A stretch of DNA of 64,000 nucleotides, from contig OY781533.1 in NCBI GenBank assembly GCA_963677015.1, forward strand, positions 3,707,848 to 3,771,847, in the 5' to 3' direction. The notes beneath the pieces were generated by a model. The model was not told the DNA's origin and searched no databases. It was given only the letters and a program-made list of their open reading frames with translations. Both the position numbers and the translations under genes were made by a program. Shown here piece by piece: positions 7,787 to 19,500 of this stretch. How positions within the stretch are numbered: the first letter of the stretch is position 1; each line of letters begins with the position of its first letter. Source of the DNA: G963556115 sp963677015 (GTDB lineage: Bacteria; Planctomycetota; SZUA-567).

Positions 7787-8515
7787 TTATTCTGCAAGGT
7801 TTTCAATATTGGCGATACCATTGACTGCAATAGAATTTTTCGGGTCGTATTTTAATGAAGTTGTGTAGGCTTTTTTAGCCTGGTCATATTTTTTTAACTT
7901 TGTGAGAGCATAGCCGGCTCCACGCAGAGCAATTGCAAGATTATGCTTCTCAGTGGGGAATTGTTGCGCCAGTTCTGCGGCATGCTGGTAACTTTTAAGA
8001 GAATTTTCATATCTTTCCAGTCTATTATAGAGATAACCTTGTTCACATAATGCTGTACTGGAATATGGAGCGAATTTTAAAAGACTTTCCAGAGTTGATA
8101 ACGCTGCTCCAAGATCATTTTCTTCAACCGCAATAAAAGCCTTTAAAAATAAGATCTTCTGTAATTCCCAACTGGTGCGTCGGACTTTTTCATCAGGGTG
8201 AGATTTAATAAAATCATCATATTGCGAATCTGATGAGACGCTGACATAAATAATATCATTTTCTGTGAGTAGAGCTTGAAATTTTTCGAGAATTTCGAGT
8301 ACTTTCTGTTTTGCGGTTTTCAGATCTCCGTCTGCAATAATCTGACTTATTTCATCAACATTCTGCTCAAATTCTGAACCGATGCCGGCGCTTTCAACGA
8401 CAATGTTCTTAATGGTAGTAGTTGTAGTATCATCTGCAGCAAAAATTGACCGATTTGCTGAAGAAAGCAGAAATAAAGAAATTAAAACGAATAGATATTT
8501 ACTGGTTTTATTCAT
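7787..8515 (-). CDS. Exported TPR-repeat protein (242 aa)
   Basis: Residues 1-27 form a signal peptide (basic start, hydrophobic core FVLISLFLLSSA, cleavage near FAAD). The rest is helical, with at least three TPR-like units in the C-terminal half, for example the SLKSYQHAAELAQQFP helix and the closing KKAYTTSLKYDPKNSIAVNG. It has an AAGGG ribosome site and is the first gene of the coaB-DUF1844-HAD run. TPRs mediate protein-protein contacts; the likely place is the periplasm. No enzymatic signature and no closer family recognised. Confidence 0.75.
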   Translation of the reverse strand: MNKTSKYLFVLISLFLLSSANRSIFAADDTTTTTIKNIVVESAGIGSEFEQNVDEISQIIADGDLKTAKQKVLEILEKFQALLTENDIIYVSVSSDSQYDDFIKSHPDEKVRRTSWELQKILFLKAFIAVEENDLGAALSTLESLLKFAPYSSTALCEQGYLYNRLERYENSLKSYQHAAELAQQFPTEKHNLAIALRGAGYALTKLKKYDQAKKAYTTSLKYDPKNSIAVNGIANIENLAE

Positions 8516-8872
8516 ATAGATGACCCTTAGATGATCCTGAAGAGGATGAGAATCGGTAACTACTTGCGCAATAAGAATATATTTAGAGTAATTATAGTTT
8601 TTTTTTATTTTGAAACAAATAGATAGTAGATAAAATATTATTTGTGTGTGTAATTTATTGGAAAATGATAATAATATATTTATATAGTTATCTTTAAGCT
8701 GGTATTTGCCGGTATTATGGGAATAATATAATATATTTCTATTATTGAAGATATTGGCAAATTAAGAGTTGCTGATATTTTTGATTTTTTATTCAATATT
8801 ATAAACAAATAATCATAATAATGATATTGTAATAATAAATATGTAAAGGTTTTTGTTAAGAATGGAGATAGT
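8516..8872. other. Intergenic region between divergent genes
   Basis: A 357-bp AT-rich gap between the TPR gene (-) and the first paaK (+). It must hold promoters for both, but I see no clear -35/-10 pair, palindrome or small ORF. A GGAG site precedes the paaK start at 8873. Confidence 0.5.
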
Positions 8873-10201
8873 ATGGGTTCGTTATGGAATGACCGTGTAG
8901 GGCAGTTAAATCCGGTCAGTGCTATGGATTATCTGCCGGTTGAAAAATTGCGTGAATTACAGCTTCAGAGGATGAAAGCTACAATTAAGTGGGCTTATGA
9001 ACGTGTAGAGCTTTTTAGAAACCGTTGTCAGGAGGCTCGTCTTACACCTGATTCATTGAAAGAATTGAGTGATATCAGTAAGTTTCCATTTACAGTAAAA
9101 ACAGATTTACGCGATACCTATCCATTCGGCCTTTTTGCCAGTGATATGACGGATATTGTCCGTCTCCATGCCTCCAGCGGTACTACCGGAAAACCTATTG
9201 TTGTGGCTTATACGGACGAGGATATTAAAGTATGGTCTACAGTGATGGCACGTTCATTTGCCTGCGCTGGCCTGCATAAAGGTGATATTATTCAGAATGC
9301 CTATGGTTATGGTCTTTTTACCGGAGGGTTGGGAGCACATTATGGCGCGGAAGAATTGGGAGCGACAGTTATTCCGATATCCGGCGGTAATACCGACAGG
9401 CAGATAATGCTGATGAATGATTTTCAGTCGAATGCTATCTGTTGTACTCCAAGTTATTTCTTGCATATTATTGAACAGGCTCCGAAATTAGGTATTAATC
9501 TCAAGGATCTGCCACTGCGTGTTGGAGTTTTTGGTGCTGAGCCATGGACCGATGAAATGGGTAGGTATGTTGAACGTGAAACCGGAATTAAAGCTATTGA
9601 TATTTATGGACTTTCTGAAATTATCGGACCAGGTGTAGCGATAATGTGTCTGGAGCAGGAAGGTCTGCATATTTTTGAAGATCATTTTTATCCTGAAATT
9701 ATTGATCCTGAAACCGGAGAGGTTTTACCGGAAGGTGAAGAAGGCGAGCTGGTATTGACTACATTGTCTAAGCGGGCAATGCCGATGATTCGTTATCGTA
9801 CGCGTGATATAACCTCTATTATAACCGAAAAATGCAAATGCGGCAGGACTATTAGAAGAATGCGCCGTATAGGCAGAAGAAGTGATGATATGTTTATTAT
9901 TCGTGGTGTGAATGTTTTCCCATCACAGATTGAGGCTGGTTTATTGACGGTTGAAGAGGCGGTACCGCATTATCAGATTATTCTGACTCGTGACGGTGGA
10001 CTGGACCAGATAACAGTAGAGGTGGAATTGACACCAAAAGCCTTTACTGATAAGGTGGCTGATCTTGAAAAACTGCATAAGAAGGTTGCACAGGCAATCG
10101 AAAAGATTATTAATATTCGTGTCTCTGTACGCCTTGTCGAACCAAATACTATACCGCGAAGTCAGGGTAAAGCCAAGCGCTTGATTGATAAGCGTTCATA
10201 G
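8873..10201 (+). CDS. paaK: Phenylacetate-CoA ligase family enzyme, copy 1 (442 aa)
   Basis: AMP-forming acyl/aryl-CoA ligase of PaaK type. Visible are the P-loop-like ASSGTTGKPIVVAYT, the YGYGLFTGGLG segment, IYGLSEIIGPGV, the adenylation signature YRTRDI and the C-terminal lid SDDMFIIRGVNVFPSQIE. Length is typical. The family activates phenylacetate or related aryl acids as CoA thioesters via an acyl-adenylate. A tandem-ACT gene and a second paaK follow on the same strand. In anaerobes such genes often accompany aromatic amino-acid fermentation via indolepyruvate ferredoxin oxidoreductase, but no such oxidoreductase is in this window. The substrate is therefore inferred only at family level. 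Confidence 0.9.
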   Translation: MGSLWNDRVGQLNPVSAMDYLPVEKLRELQLQRMKATIKWAYERVELFRNRCQEARLTPDSLKELSDISKFPFTVKTDLRDTYPFGLFASDMTDIVRLHASSGTTGKPIVVAYTDEDIKVWSTVMARSFACAGLHKGDIIQNAYGYGLFTGGLGAHYGAEELGATVIPISGGNTDRQIMLMNDFQSNAICCTPSYFLHIIEQAPKLGINLKDLPLRVGVFGAEPWTDEMGRYVERETGIKAIDIYGLSEIIGPGVAIMCLEQEGLHIFEDHFYPEIIDPETGEVLPEGEEGELVLTTLSKRAMPMIRYRTRDITSIITEKCKCGRTIRRMRRIGRRSDDMFIIRGVNVFPSQIEAGLLTVEEAVPHYQIILTRDGGLDQITVEVELTPKAFTDKVADLEKLHKKVAQAIEKIINIRVSVRLVEPNTIPRSQGKAKRLIDKRS

Positions 10202-10257
10202 TATTGTTATATAAGGTTATAAAATTTAAAATAAATATAATAGAAGAGGAGTATATC

Positions 10258-10689
10258 ATGAAAATAAAACAGGTTTCAATTTTTTTAGAAAATAAACCGG
10301 GTCACCTCAATCATGCAAGTAAAGTAATAGCTGATGCCGGGATCAATCTGGTAACACTTTCACTCTCTGATACTGAGCAGTTTGGTATTCTTAGAATAAT
10401 CGTTAAGGATTGGCAGCAGGCTGAAAAGATATTGCTTGATGCCGGCTTTGTGGTAAAGGTTACCGATGTTATTGCTGCAGAAGTTGATGATACACCGGGT
10501 GGTTTACATAAAATATTGAACGTAATTGAAAATTCAGAGATTAATATTGAATATATGTATGCTTATACTGTAAAACGTGATAATAAAGCGGTTCTTATGT
10601 TTAGATTTGATGATGCGGATCAGGCTTTGACTATACTTGAAAAAGGTGGAATTAGTATAATAAGTCCTGCAGAATTGTTTGCGGATTAA
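10258..10689 (+). CDS. Tandem ACT-domain protein (143 aa)
   Basis: Two ACT domains in series: the first begins QVSIFLENKPGHLNHASKVI, the second DTPGGLHKILNVIENSEINI. This is the stand-alone ACT type that is repeatedly found next to paaK genes. ACT domains bind amino acids and act as allosteric sensors; here the likely role is to sense an aromatic amino acid and influence the neighbouring ligases, which is inference. The start at 10258 follows a GAAGAGGAG site. It lies 57 bp after paaK copy 1 and about 90 bp before copy 2. Confidence 0.85.
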   Translation: MKIKQVSIFLENKPGHLNHASKVIADAGINLVTLSLSDTEQFGILRIIVKDWQQAEKILLDAGFVVKVTDVIAAEVDDTPGGLHKILNVIENSEINIEYMYAYTVKRDNKAVLMFRFDDADQALTILEKGGISIISPAELFAD

Positions 10690-10780
10690 ACTTTATTATC
10701 AGAGAATTAATTAATAATTGTAACTGGCTGTTTATGCTTGTTGCAAAGTCAATTTTGTTTTATAGAAAGTGTGGCATACG

Positions 10781-12085
10781 ATGAGTGGTGATTTTGAAGA
10801 TAAAATATGGGATAAGAATGAAATAATATCAAGAGATGAACGTCAGCAATTACAGTTGAAGCGTTTGAAAGAATCATTAAAACAGGCGAAGAAGGTGCCG
10901 TTTTATAATGAAAGGCTTAAAAGTATAAATCCTGAGGATATCAAAGATCTTGCGGATTTACGTAAATTGCCGATAACGACCAAGGCCGATTTAAGAAGTC
11001 AGTATCCTCTTAATATGCTGGCAGTTGATCGTTCAGAAGTCTCCCGTATTCATGGTTCTTCAGGAACTACCGGTAAACCTACCTTTGTTGCTTATACTGA
11101 GAATGATGTAAAAATCTGGTCAAATCTATGTGCCCGGTTTCTTACAGCGGGTGGGTTGCGTTCGCATCATCTTGCTCATATAGCCTTTGGGCTTGGACTT
11201 TTCACTGGTGGATTCGGGCTGCATTTTGGTATTAATACTGTAGGTGCCGGTATTATTCCGGTATCTGCCGGTAATACTAAAAGGCAGGTAATGCTGTTGA
11301 ATGATCTGGCTGCAGAGGCGCTAATTTGTACCCCCAGTTATGCTTTGAATATTGCTGAAGTCGCCAGAGAGCTGGGGCTGGATTCTGCAAAATTGCCGCT
11401 GAAATTCGGGTTTTTTGGTGGTGAGATGTGGACAGATGATATGTGTAAAAAGATCGAGGATGAACTGGGTATTTTTGCCAGTAATAATTACGGTCTGTCT
11501 GAAGTTATTGGACCGGGGGTAAGTGGTGATTGTAAATACCGTTCCGGTATGCATATTCAGGAGGATCATTTTATTGTTGAATGTCTGGATCCTGATACAC
11601 TTGAGCCGGTAGCGGAGGGAGAGAAGGGTGAATTGGTATTTACATCTCTTACCAAGGAGGCGATGCCGATTATCCGTTATCGGACACGAGACATTTCTTC
11701 ACTCGATTATTCTCAGTGTGAATGCGGACGTACAACAACACGTATGACCAGAGTTCTTGGACGTAGTGATGATATGCTGATTATTAGAGGAGTTAATGTA
11801 TTTCCGTCACAGATTGAAGAAGCATTGCTCAAGGTCGAGGGAACTTCGGCACACTATCTGATTATTGTTGACCGTCCGGATAATCTGGATAAGGTTACTT
11901 TGCGCGTGGAGATGCTTCCTGAAATATTCTCTGATAAGATGAATGATATGCAGAAGTTCAGAGACAAGATAAGACAGGAAGTTCAGACAATTACTCAGAT
12001 TGGCGTTAATGTTGAAATAGTTTCACCGCAGACACTGGAGAGATCTGTTGGTAAAGCGGTGAGGGTGATAGATAATCGTAAGTAG
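10781..12085 (+). CDS. paaK: Phenylacetate-CoA ligase family enzyme, copy 2 (434 aa)
   Basis: A paralogue of the enzyme at 8873, with the same motifs: GSSGTTGKPTFVAYT, FGLGLFTGGFG, NYGLSEVIGPGV, YRTRDI and SDDMLIIRGVNVFPSQIE. The ATG at 10781 gives a normal N-terminus; a GTG at 10769 in the same frame would add four residues, and neither has a strong ribosome site. The two copies have diverged clearly in the N-terminal half and around the acid-binding region, suggesting different aryl acids. Probably one transcript with the ACT gene and copy 1. Confidence 0.88.
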   Translation: MSGDFEDKIWDKNEIISRDERQQLQLKRLKESLKQAKKVPFYNERLKSINPEDIKDLADLRKLPITTKADLRSQYPLNMLAVDRSEVSRIHGSSGTTGKPTFVAYTENDVKIWSNLCARFLTAGGLRSHHLAHIAFGLGLFTGGFGLHFGINTVGAGIIPVSAGNTKRQVMLLNDLAAEALICTPSYALNIAEVARELGLDSAKLPLKFGFFGGEMWTDDMCKKIEDELGIFASNNYGLSEVIGPGVSGDCKYRSGMHIQEDHFIVECLDPDTLEPVAEGEKGELVFTSLTKEAMPIIRYRTRDISSLDYSQCECGRTTTRMTRVLGRSDDMLIIRGVNVFPSQIEEALLKVEGTSAHYLIIVDRPDNLDKVTLRVEMLPEIFSDKMNDMQKFRDKIRQEVQTITQIGVNVEIVSPQTLERSVGKAVRVIDNRK

Positions 12086-12183
12086 TTATAAAAATTTTTG
12101 AAATAAATATTCTCTTTGAGGTAACTAATAGTAGATTGTTATTTTTATTAATAATCAATACTGGAATACTAAGGAGAGATGTA

Positions 12184-12486
12184 ATGAAAAAATTATTATT
12201 ATGCGCATTATTTGGAGTATCACTGATAGCTGCTGGTTGTCAGAGCGAAAATACAGATGAAAAAGAAGAAACAGCTAAAAAAGAAGCGCCCAAAGAAGTT
12301 ACTATTGCTAATATCAGTGAATTGAGTTTTAAAGAGGTAGATCTTAATGCTGACGGAAGATTTACTTATGATGAATTTGATAAGATAACAAAAAATGACG
12401 GCAGTGCAGAAGGCAATACTGTTTATGCTGATTTTGATGCGGATGGTAATGGTATTATTTCTCAGGAGGAGTTTGAAGGGAAATAA
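12184..12486 (+). CDS. EF-hand lipoprotein (100 aa)
   Basis: Type II signal peptide with lipobox IAAGC (Cys about residue 19). A Lys/Glu-rich linker follows, then two calcium-binding EF-hand loops: DLNADGRFTYDE and DFDADGNGIISQ, each with acidic ligands at positions 1, 3, 5 and a terminal Glu. The start at 12184 follows AAGGAGAG at 12171-12178 with good spacing; a frame extending upstream to 12136 is unlikely. A pair of EF-hands on a lipid-anchored protein suggests calcium binding at the periplasmic face or outer membrane. No enzymatic part is seen. Confidence 0.85.
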   Translation: MKKLLLCALFGVSLIAAGCQSENTDEKEETAKKEAPKEVTIANISELSFKEVDLNADGRFTYDEFDKITKNDGSAEGNTVYADFDADGNGIISQEEFEGK

Positions 12487-12514
12487 GTAATTCGTTTTGA
12501 AATTAATATTTTTT

Positions 12515-12546
12515 AGAGGCTTGGTATCAATTGATACCAAGCCTCT
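12515..12546. terminator. Perfect 32-bp palindrome between convergent genes
   Basis: Two 16-base arms (AGAGGCTTGGTATCAA and its complement) meet without any spacer. It lies between the EF-hand gene (+) and the epimerase (-). A terminator role fits the position, but no T-run follows on either strand (T-rich sequence precedes it on +), so it may be a Rho-linked or protein-binding site instead. Confidence 0.5.
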
Positions 12547-12582
12547 AATATTAGTTGGATAAAAACCTAAATAAGCAATAAT

Positions 12583-13590
12583 TTAGATTTTATAATATTC
12601 TTTATACCAGGTTATAAAATTACGGATACCGGTTTCAATATTGGTATGTGGTTTATATTTTAAATCCTGTATAAGATCGGTGACATCAGCTATTGTTGCT
12701 GGAACATCACCATCCTGCAATGGCAGAAGATTAATATTTGCTTTTATGCCGAGAGTGTCTTCAATTGCATTAATGAAATCCATCAGTTCAACTGGATTGT
12801 TATTACCGATATTATAGATGCGGTAAGGGGCTGTACTGGTTGCAGGATCGGGTGAGAGACCGCTCCAGTCTTTATTTGGCTGAGCCGGCTGAGCTGAAAC
12901 TCTAATAATACCTTCTACAATATCAGAAATATAGGTAAAATCTCGCTTCATTTTTCCGTAATTATAAACATCAATGCTGTTACCATTTAGAATGGCTTTG
13001 GTAAAAAGGAATAATGCCATATCCGGTCGGCCCCATGGACCGTACACTGTAAAAAAGCGCAGTCCGGTAGTAGGGATATTATAAAGATGTGAGTAACTGT
13101 GAGCGAAAAGTTCATTCGATTTTTTAGTTGCAGCATATAATGAAAGCGGGTGATCAACGGGGTTATGAATAGAAAATGGCATGTTTTCATTGGCCCCGTA
13201 AACCGAACTTGATGAGGCGTAAGTCAGATGTTCGATATTATAATGTCTTGCACATTCAAGAATATTGATAAAACCGATAATATTTGAATCAATGTAAGCA
13301 TAAGGGTTTTGTATGGAATATCTGACACCAGCCTGAGCTGCCAGATGAATTATCCGTTGTATAGCATGTTTTTTAAATAATGAATCAAGAATGTTTTTAT
13401 CTGTAATATCAGATTTATAAAATTTGAAATTCTCAAATTCTTCAAGTATTGCTATGCGTGCTTCTTTAATTTTAGGATCATAATAATCATTTATATTATC
13501 AATACCTATTATATCATTGCCGTCTTCCAAAAGTCTTTTGGCGGTGTGAAAACCTATAAAGCCTGCAACGCCAGTAATCAGTAGTTTCAT
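12583..13590 (-). CDS. NAD-dependent epimerase, UDP-glucuronate 4-epimerase-like (335 aa)
   Basis: Short-chain dehydrogenase/reductase of the extended type: Rossmann motif TGVAGFIGFHTAKRLL at residues 5-20, the ASSSSVYG strand, and the catalytic YAATK (Tyr and Lys). DNINDYYDPKIKEARI after the first strands and GPWGRPDMALFLFTKAI are characteristic of UDP-glucuronate 4-epimerases (WbpP/CapI-like group). It would make UDP-galacturonate for a surface polysaccharide. It is the last gene of the minus-strand operon, 8 bp after the giant glycosyltransferase, with an AAGGA site. The substrate is inferred from family resemblance. Confidence 0.85.
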   Translation of the reverse strand: MKLLITGVAGFIGFHTAKRLLEDGNDIIGIDNINDYYDPKIKEARIAILEEFENFKFYKSDITDKNILDSLFKKHAIQRIIHLAAQAGVRYSIQNPYAYIDSNIIGFINILECARHYNIEHLTYASSSSVYGANENMPFSIHNPVDHPLSLYAATKKSNELFAHSYSHLYNIPTTGLRFFTVYGPWGRPDMALFLFTKAILNGNSIDVYNYGKMKRDFTYISDIVEGIIRVSAQPAQPNKDWSGLSPDPATSTAPYRIYNIGNNNPVELMDFINAIEDTLGIKANINLLPLQDGDVPATIADVTDLIQDLKYKPHTNIETGIRNFITWYKEYYKI

Positions 13591-13598
13591 ATAGTTCC

Positions 13599-16500
13599 TT
13601 ATTGTTTCTTACCACAGCATTTCTTATATTTAAGTCCACTTCCGCAGCTGCATGGGTCGTTGGGCTTTGGGTGTTCTTTTTGAATATTTTCCTGAGTTTT
13701 TGAATTATTATCATCGGTAGCGGTCGAGATGTTTGCTTCGTAATCATTCAGCATTTGTGTATAAATTCTATCCATATCACTACTGTATTCTGCTGTATTT
13801 AAGAATGGAGGGTTATTGGACATCCGTTCTTTAATAGTAGCAGAAATAGAGGCTCTATATTCAGTATCATTTACCAGTTTTTTAGCGATTGCAATATATT
13901 CATCTTCGGTGTTAGCTATTAGTTCGGTTAAACCGATATCTTCAAGCATACCGCTTCCCTGTCCGCCGCGTATAGTCTCGGTTTTCAGGCAGATAACCGG
14001 AAGGTTATTTGATAATGGATCGAGTAGTGATGTGGCTCCGGAGTAAGGGAAGGAGTCAAGGTAGATATCACAGACACCAACAGCCCGGCGCACGTCTTCG
14101 CGTGTGGGTAGTGGTTTCATGATGATTATTCTTGCAGGATCAATATCATTATCCTGCAGTTGTTTATTTATTGAGGCTATGAATTCATTGACCGGATATT
14201 TATTGGTCCAGGCCGGCCCGAAAGGCAGCGTCAGTAAATAGGAATCCGGAATTTCTTTGAGTAGCTTAGCCCAGAATTCTTTGAGCTCATAGGTGAATTT
14301 ATAGAAATTAGCACCGGTAATAAATACGGTTGCATTATCGGGTAGACCGAGATCTTTACGGGTTATTGTGTATGCTGCAGGTTTGACTACGGTATTGCCT
14401 TCGAAACAGACGCCGGAATATTTTGTAAAGATAAGCTTTTCGGTAAAATCCTCCTGTTTGAGGTTGAAATTATCGCCGGTGATAAAGTAATCAACGTTAT
14501 TAATACCGGTAGTGCAGGGATTACAAAAATGCACAGCCTGAATTCTTGCCAGTCTATGAGTTGAAATCAGCGCATTATGATTGGCAAGGGCGGTAATATT
14601 GGTTCCGATAAGCAGAATATCCAGATTTTGTTCGCGAATCATTCTTACTGATTTTGGGATATCGGTTGCAGATATTTCAATTAGATGATCAAAGTGTTTT
14701 TTATATTGCTGTTCCTGACTGGAATTGGTAATTCGCAGCACAAATACCGATATTTCATATTTATCACGGTCAAGATTAATAAAGGTCGGAAGTGTGGCAT
14801 AGGTCTCTGTATGTTCTGAAAGTCCCTGCAGCAGGATACCAAGTCTAATCTTCTGCTTTGATTCATGTTCTGAAAATTGATGACTGATTGCAGCTTTATT
14901 AATAATTAGAAGTCTCTGCATAAGTTCTGCAAAAGATTTCATAATTTCATATAATCCACCGCTAGCGCAGTATGCGGGAATCTTTTTTAATGTAGTGAAA
15001 GCACTGGCAATGAGAATACCTGCTTTTGCCGGATTTTTATTGCAGGCAGCAGTAAGCATCTGCAGATATGTCCGCATGTGCCGGGCAGTGGTTTCAGTAA
15101 ATCCCGGGTGATCGGCTAATTCTTTGAAAGAAAAGATATACAGAGTCAGCAGACTTTGTATTGCTTCCGGTTGTTTATAAATATTAATTGTCAGTGGTAA
15201 TTCTTCTACTGGAATAAGAACCACTGCAAGCAGTAGTGCCTGAAGATAATCATTATCAGCTGAAGCATTGGATTCAAGAATTTTAAGACATTGATCTTTG
15301 AGCAGACTTTCCTCCTGGCTTAGATTGCGGTGCGGTAATAATACGGTATTCAGCCATGCAGAAATCTTCTGGGTAAAGCCTGCTGCGATAGCAACCGGAT
15401 CAGCAGCGGCAAGAATAGCGTTGATATATTCAGTGCGTAACTGGTCATTACCAGAAATGCTGGTGTTTTCCGTTGTGGTACTGGTATTGCCGGCGCCAGT
15501 AGTGGAACCGGATAATAGATCAGTATAAAATGCCAGCATTTTAGAAGCAATGATTTCTTCTGTGAGACTGGTTTCGATGATATTACGGCATTTCTGGCGC
15601 ATAGCCGTATTGCCTCTGGCAGTAGTTATGCCCCAGGTGATACCCTGTTGTAATTTTTCGGCGCTGAAAGGTCTGGCAAGATAACCGGTTTCTTCATGAG
15701 TTATCAGATCCGGCAGCCCTCCGATACTGAAACCGACTACCGGCGTGCCACAGGCCAGAGCTTCACACATGATATTGGGGAAATTATCGGCGATAGACGG
15801 CAGAACCAGAAAATCAGCGCAGGAATATACATACGCCATATCTTCAGGGGTTGCGATTTTGCCCAGCTGTCTGATCTGGAACGGATAATTATTTTCATTA
15901 ATCTTTCCGGCACCAAAGAGGACAAGCTGTATTGTAGCGGGGTTTATGCTGCCACTATCAGATAATGTTTTCAGACTGTCAATAACAGCGCCCAGATTTT
16001 TTACCGGATTTAAAATATGATCCGCACCAAAGAGAATTACACATTTATCGGTATCAATTTCAAATTTATTCCGTGCCTGCTGCATCTCTACCGGAGTGAA
16101 TTTTGAAGTATCAAAAGTATTCGGTATTACTCTGCGGGGAAATTTCTGCATCAGTTTACTGCTGCCGGCACAGTCACTAAGCCATTTTGACGGAGAGACT
16201 ATATTGATATCAAGCTGGTTATATGCCTGAGCTTTTATCTGTATGCACTCTTTAGTGAAGTTGCAGGAGACAGGTTCACCGAGCTGGGGGCAGCCTTCAC
16301 AGCCGGTAGTATAATTCCGGCAATCAAGCGCATAATGACAACCGCCGGTAAACTGATACATATCGTGGAGTGTCCAGACGATTTTTTTGTTCTGAAAGAC
16401 TCCGGGAGCGTTTTTGTAATCAAAGAAGCCATCGATCCAATGGACATGAATAATATCAGCTTCAGCAAATACTGTTGCCAGATCGGTAAAATTGATAATT

Positions 16501-19500
16501 GCTTCGGTTGAAGTAAACATTGAAGGTATTTTACGCTCAGGGTAATTGGTCAGTCGCTGCTGAATAAGATTGAAAGCGTAGAAAAGTTGAGCGCTGGGCT
16601 TACTTTTATCAAGTCCGGGTATTGGGATTTCAATTTCAGCGACGCGTTCTGAGGTAGTGGCTTTGTCAAGAACAATCATTACCGCATCGGCACCAGCTTT
16701 TAGTATCGCTTCATGCATGCGGCGCGCTGCACCTCCGGCACCTCCGGAGTCCTTGCTGGAGAGGGTGACAACTTTTAAGCCGCCATTATCAAGAAATACC
16801 CCTGATTTTGTCTTATTTGCAGTGGTAGTGCTGTTTTCAGCGGTTGTGTGATCGGGTTTGATCGCTTCGATAAAGAGAGAATCGGCTTTAATAATATTTC
16901 CATTCCGAACATCAAGATTATACGAAGGAAAGTCAGAAAAACTGCTTTCATAGGCGCTGACAGTAGCGATATGACTGAAACCTGCATGTTTTAGCAGTCG
17001 CTGTAGTGAAAAGCGGTCATACATCCACTGGTGCACTTCTCCTCCCATTCGGAAAGCGCCGATTCGTGCCAGATTTTCCGGAGTTGTGTCTATATTATTG
17101 TTTGCTGGAATGTTACCGTGTTTTCTGGCATTAAGACAGGAATTACGTATACTGTCGGCGTAGATACCTATCCGTTGTCGGATGAAGTCCAAATTAGTGA
17201 GAGTATCGCTACCTAGATACTGCTGCATATCACCGCCACTCTGATTTCTGACGGTCTGATCAAATAATTCAAGCATCATCCAGTCGTAATCATTTTCGGC
17301 GGCGCTATTACCATTTGCTGCCTGTTCCAGCTTTTCAATATAGAGTCTGGCAATCTGTTCCAGATCCGGGATGGCAATCCTGAGCAGTCCTCCGGGTTTT
17401 AAAACCCGGAAACATTCCTGCAGAAAATTCTCCGCTTTATCTTTGGGGAAATGTTCCAGAACATGAGAGTGATAAATTACATCATAACTTTCATCCTCAG
17501 CTGGGATGCCGTTTAGCAGGTTATATGCGATTACATCCTTACCGGTGGAGGTAAAGTCGATATTGGTCCATTGTGGATGGAAATTGGTACCGCAGCCGAG
17601 ATTGAGAAGTCTGGGTTTTGCTGAATTTAAATGCCGGGTGAAAATATTTTTACGCAGTTCCAGTTCATTGGTGCTGTCAACGGGTTCGGAGGAGGTGCTA
17701 TTGATAATTCTGGCTGCTGCTGAGGGTTCATGGGTGGCATAGATATTTATCTGCAGATCCATGGTGCCGTAGCGGTTTTTGTTAAAAAACGGCTTGGGTA
17801 TATTATTGGCGGTAGTGGTATAATATCTGAAATTATTATCGGTGAGGATTTTCAGCAGCTCATCATAATTCTGTTTTTTGCCGTAGAACGAATGATATTC
17901 AATAAAGAGGTTTTCTACTTTATGCAGATTACTGATACAGTCTTTGAGTACAATATCCTCAACACCCTCAATATCAAGTTTTAGAAAATCAATATAAGTG
18001 AATTGTGATAGAAAATCATTTAGTCTGACTGCTTTCACTTTTATCATGTTCTTACCACTTAGTAAAAGTGTTCCACCGTCAGCTCCTTCTGAATTGAATT
18101 CCAGTTCACATTCTTTGGTCCAGACTGCATTATTAAAGAGGGTAACATTTTCTATGCTGTTATTTTTCAGATTCTTCTGTAAATATGAATAAACCTTTTT
18201 ATCAGGTTCAAAGGCGAAAATATGACTTTTTGGATAAGTCTTGGAGAAATACAGGCAGCTGGTACCAACATTAGCCCCACAATCGATTATTACCGGATTA
18301 CGGGTTTTGGGCTGAAATTTATAGTTTTCGAGTTCGAAAATATCTTTAAACTGCCAGATAAAGCTTTGAGCATCCGGCAGGTCAAATGTATAATCAAGGA
18401 AACTTATGATTGTTGGCTGATAGCGCGGACTGCGCAGATATTTACTGAACAGTGTCTGGCTTTCTTTGGCGGTTATTTCCTGTGGGTAGATACTGTTGGT
18501 TGCGGGCAGATTATCAGCAAATACCGGTTTGATTTTGGGTAGGGATTTTTCTGATTTAAGGTTGTCGTTTTCATTCTGATATACATGGTTGAAGCGATCA
18601 ACGAAGAATACCCGTTTATAAGCAAAATCATCAGCCTGTTGCAGGCAGGCGATACTATCCGGATGCTTTAAAGGAAAGTTCAGTTTTTCTATTTCAATAA
18701 GAGAGAACTCGACCGGTTGTTTTATATGTGTTGAATCTTCACCGTAGCCGATATGTTTGGCCAGATTGACTGCCGGTGTGCAGGTCAGTCCCTGAAAATA
18801 TAAATTAGCCAGAGTCCAGATATAGGCCCAGCTGTCAACATTATTACTATAGGTCTGCAACAGGTTATGCGACCACATATAATTGGCTGCTTTATTATGG
18901 GTGAACTGCGGGATTCTGCCCTTTCTGATATTATCCACCAGCTCCGGTATATGCTGTTCGACCTCTTTATATTTTTTCCAGGAATCGCGCCAGCTGGCCC
19001 AGCCCCAGCAATGGGGTATTTGTGAAAAATAATATGCATCATCATTATAGCGGTTGCCATTCTGAAAATTATCAGCGGTGATACACATTATCTGTTCGGT
19101 ATCTTTGTACCTGACAAGAAGTTCTTGAGCATATCGAAAAAAATCCTGAGAGACAACTACGTCATCTTCAATGATTATACCGGTCTCTTCATTGGTAAAA
19201 AGCCATTCTACCGCTGAAGAATTGCTTTTTCTGCAACCAAGATTTTCTTCGCGCAGCAGAGTTTTTACTTCACATTCCCAGTCTATATTGTTTAAAACAT
19301 ATTCTCTGGTCTCTCTTACTTTTTCTGCTTCTTCCGGACGGTCTTTGCGTGGTCCGTCTCCGGCAATATATAATTTTTGCGGTCTGGCTCTACGGATCTG
19401 CTCAAATGAACTTTTGGTTTCTTTGAGTCTTTTAAAGGTTAGAAGTAATACTGGCGTTGTGAGTTCAAAATTATCCGAACCTGTAATGTTATCAGCAGAC

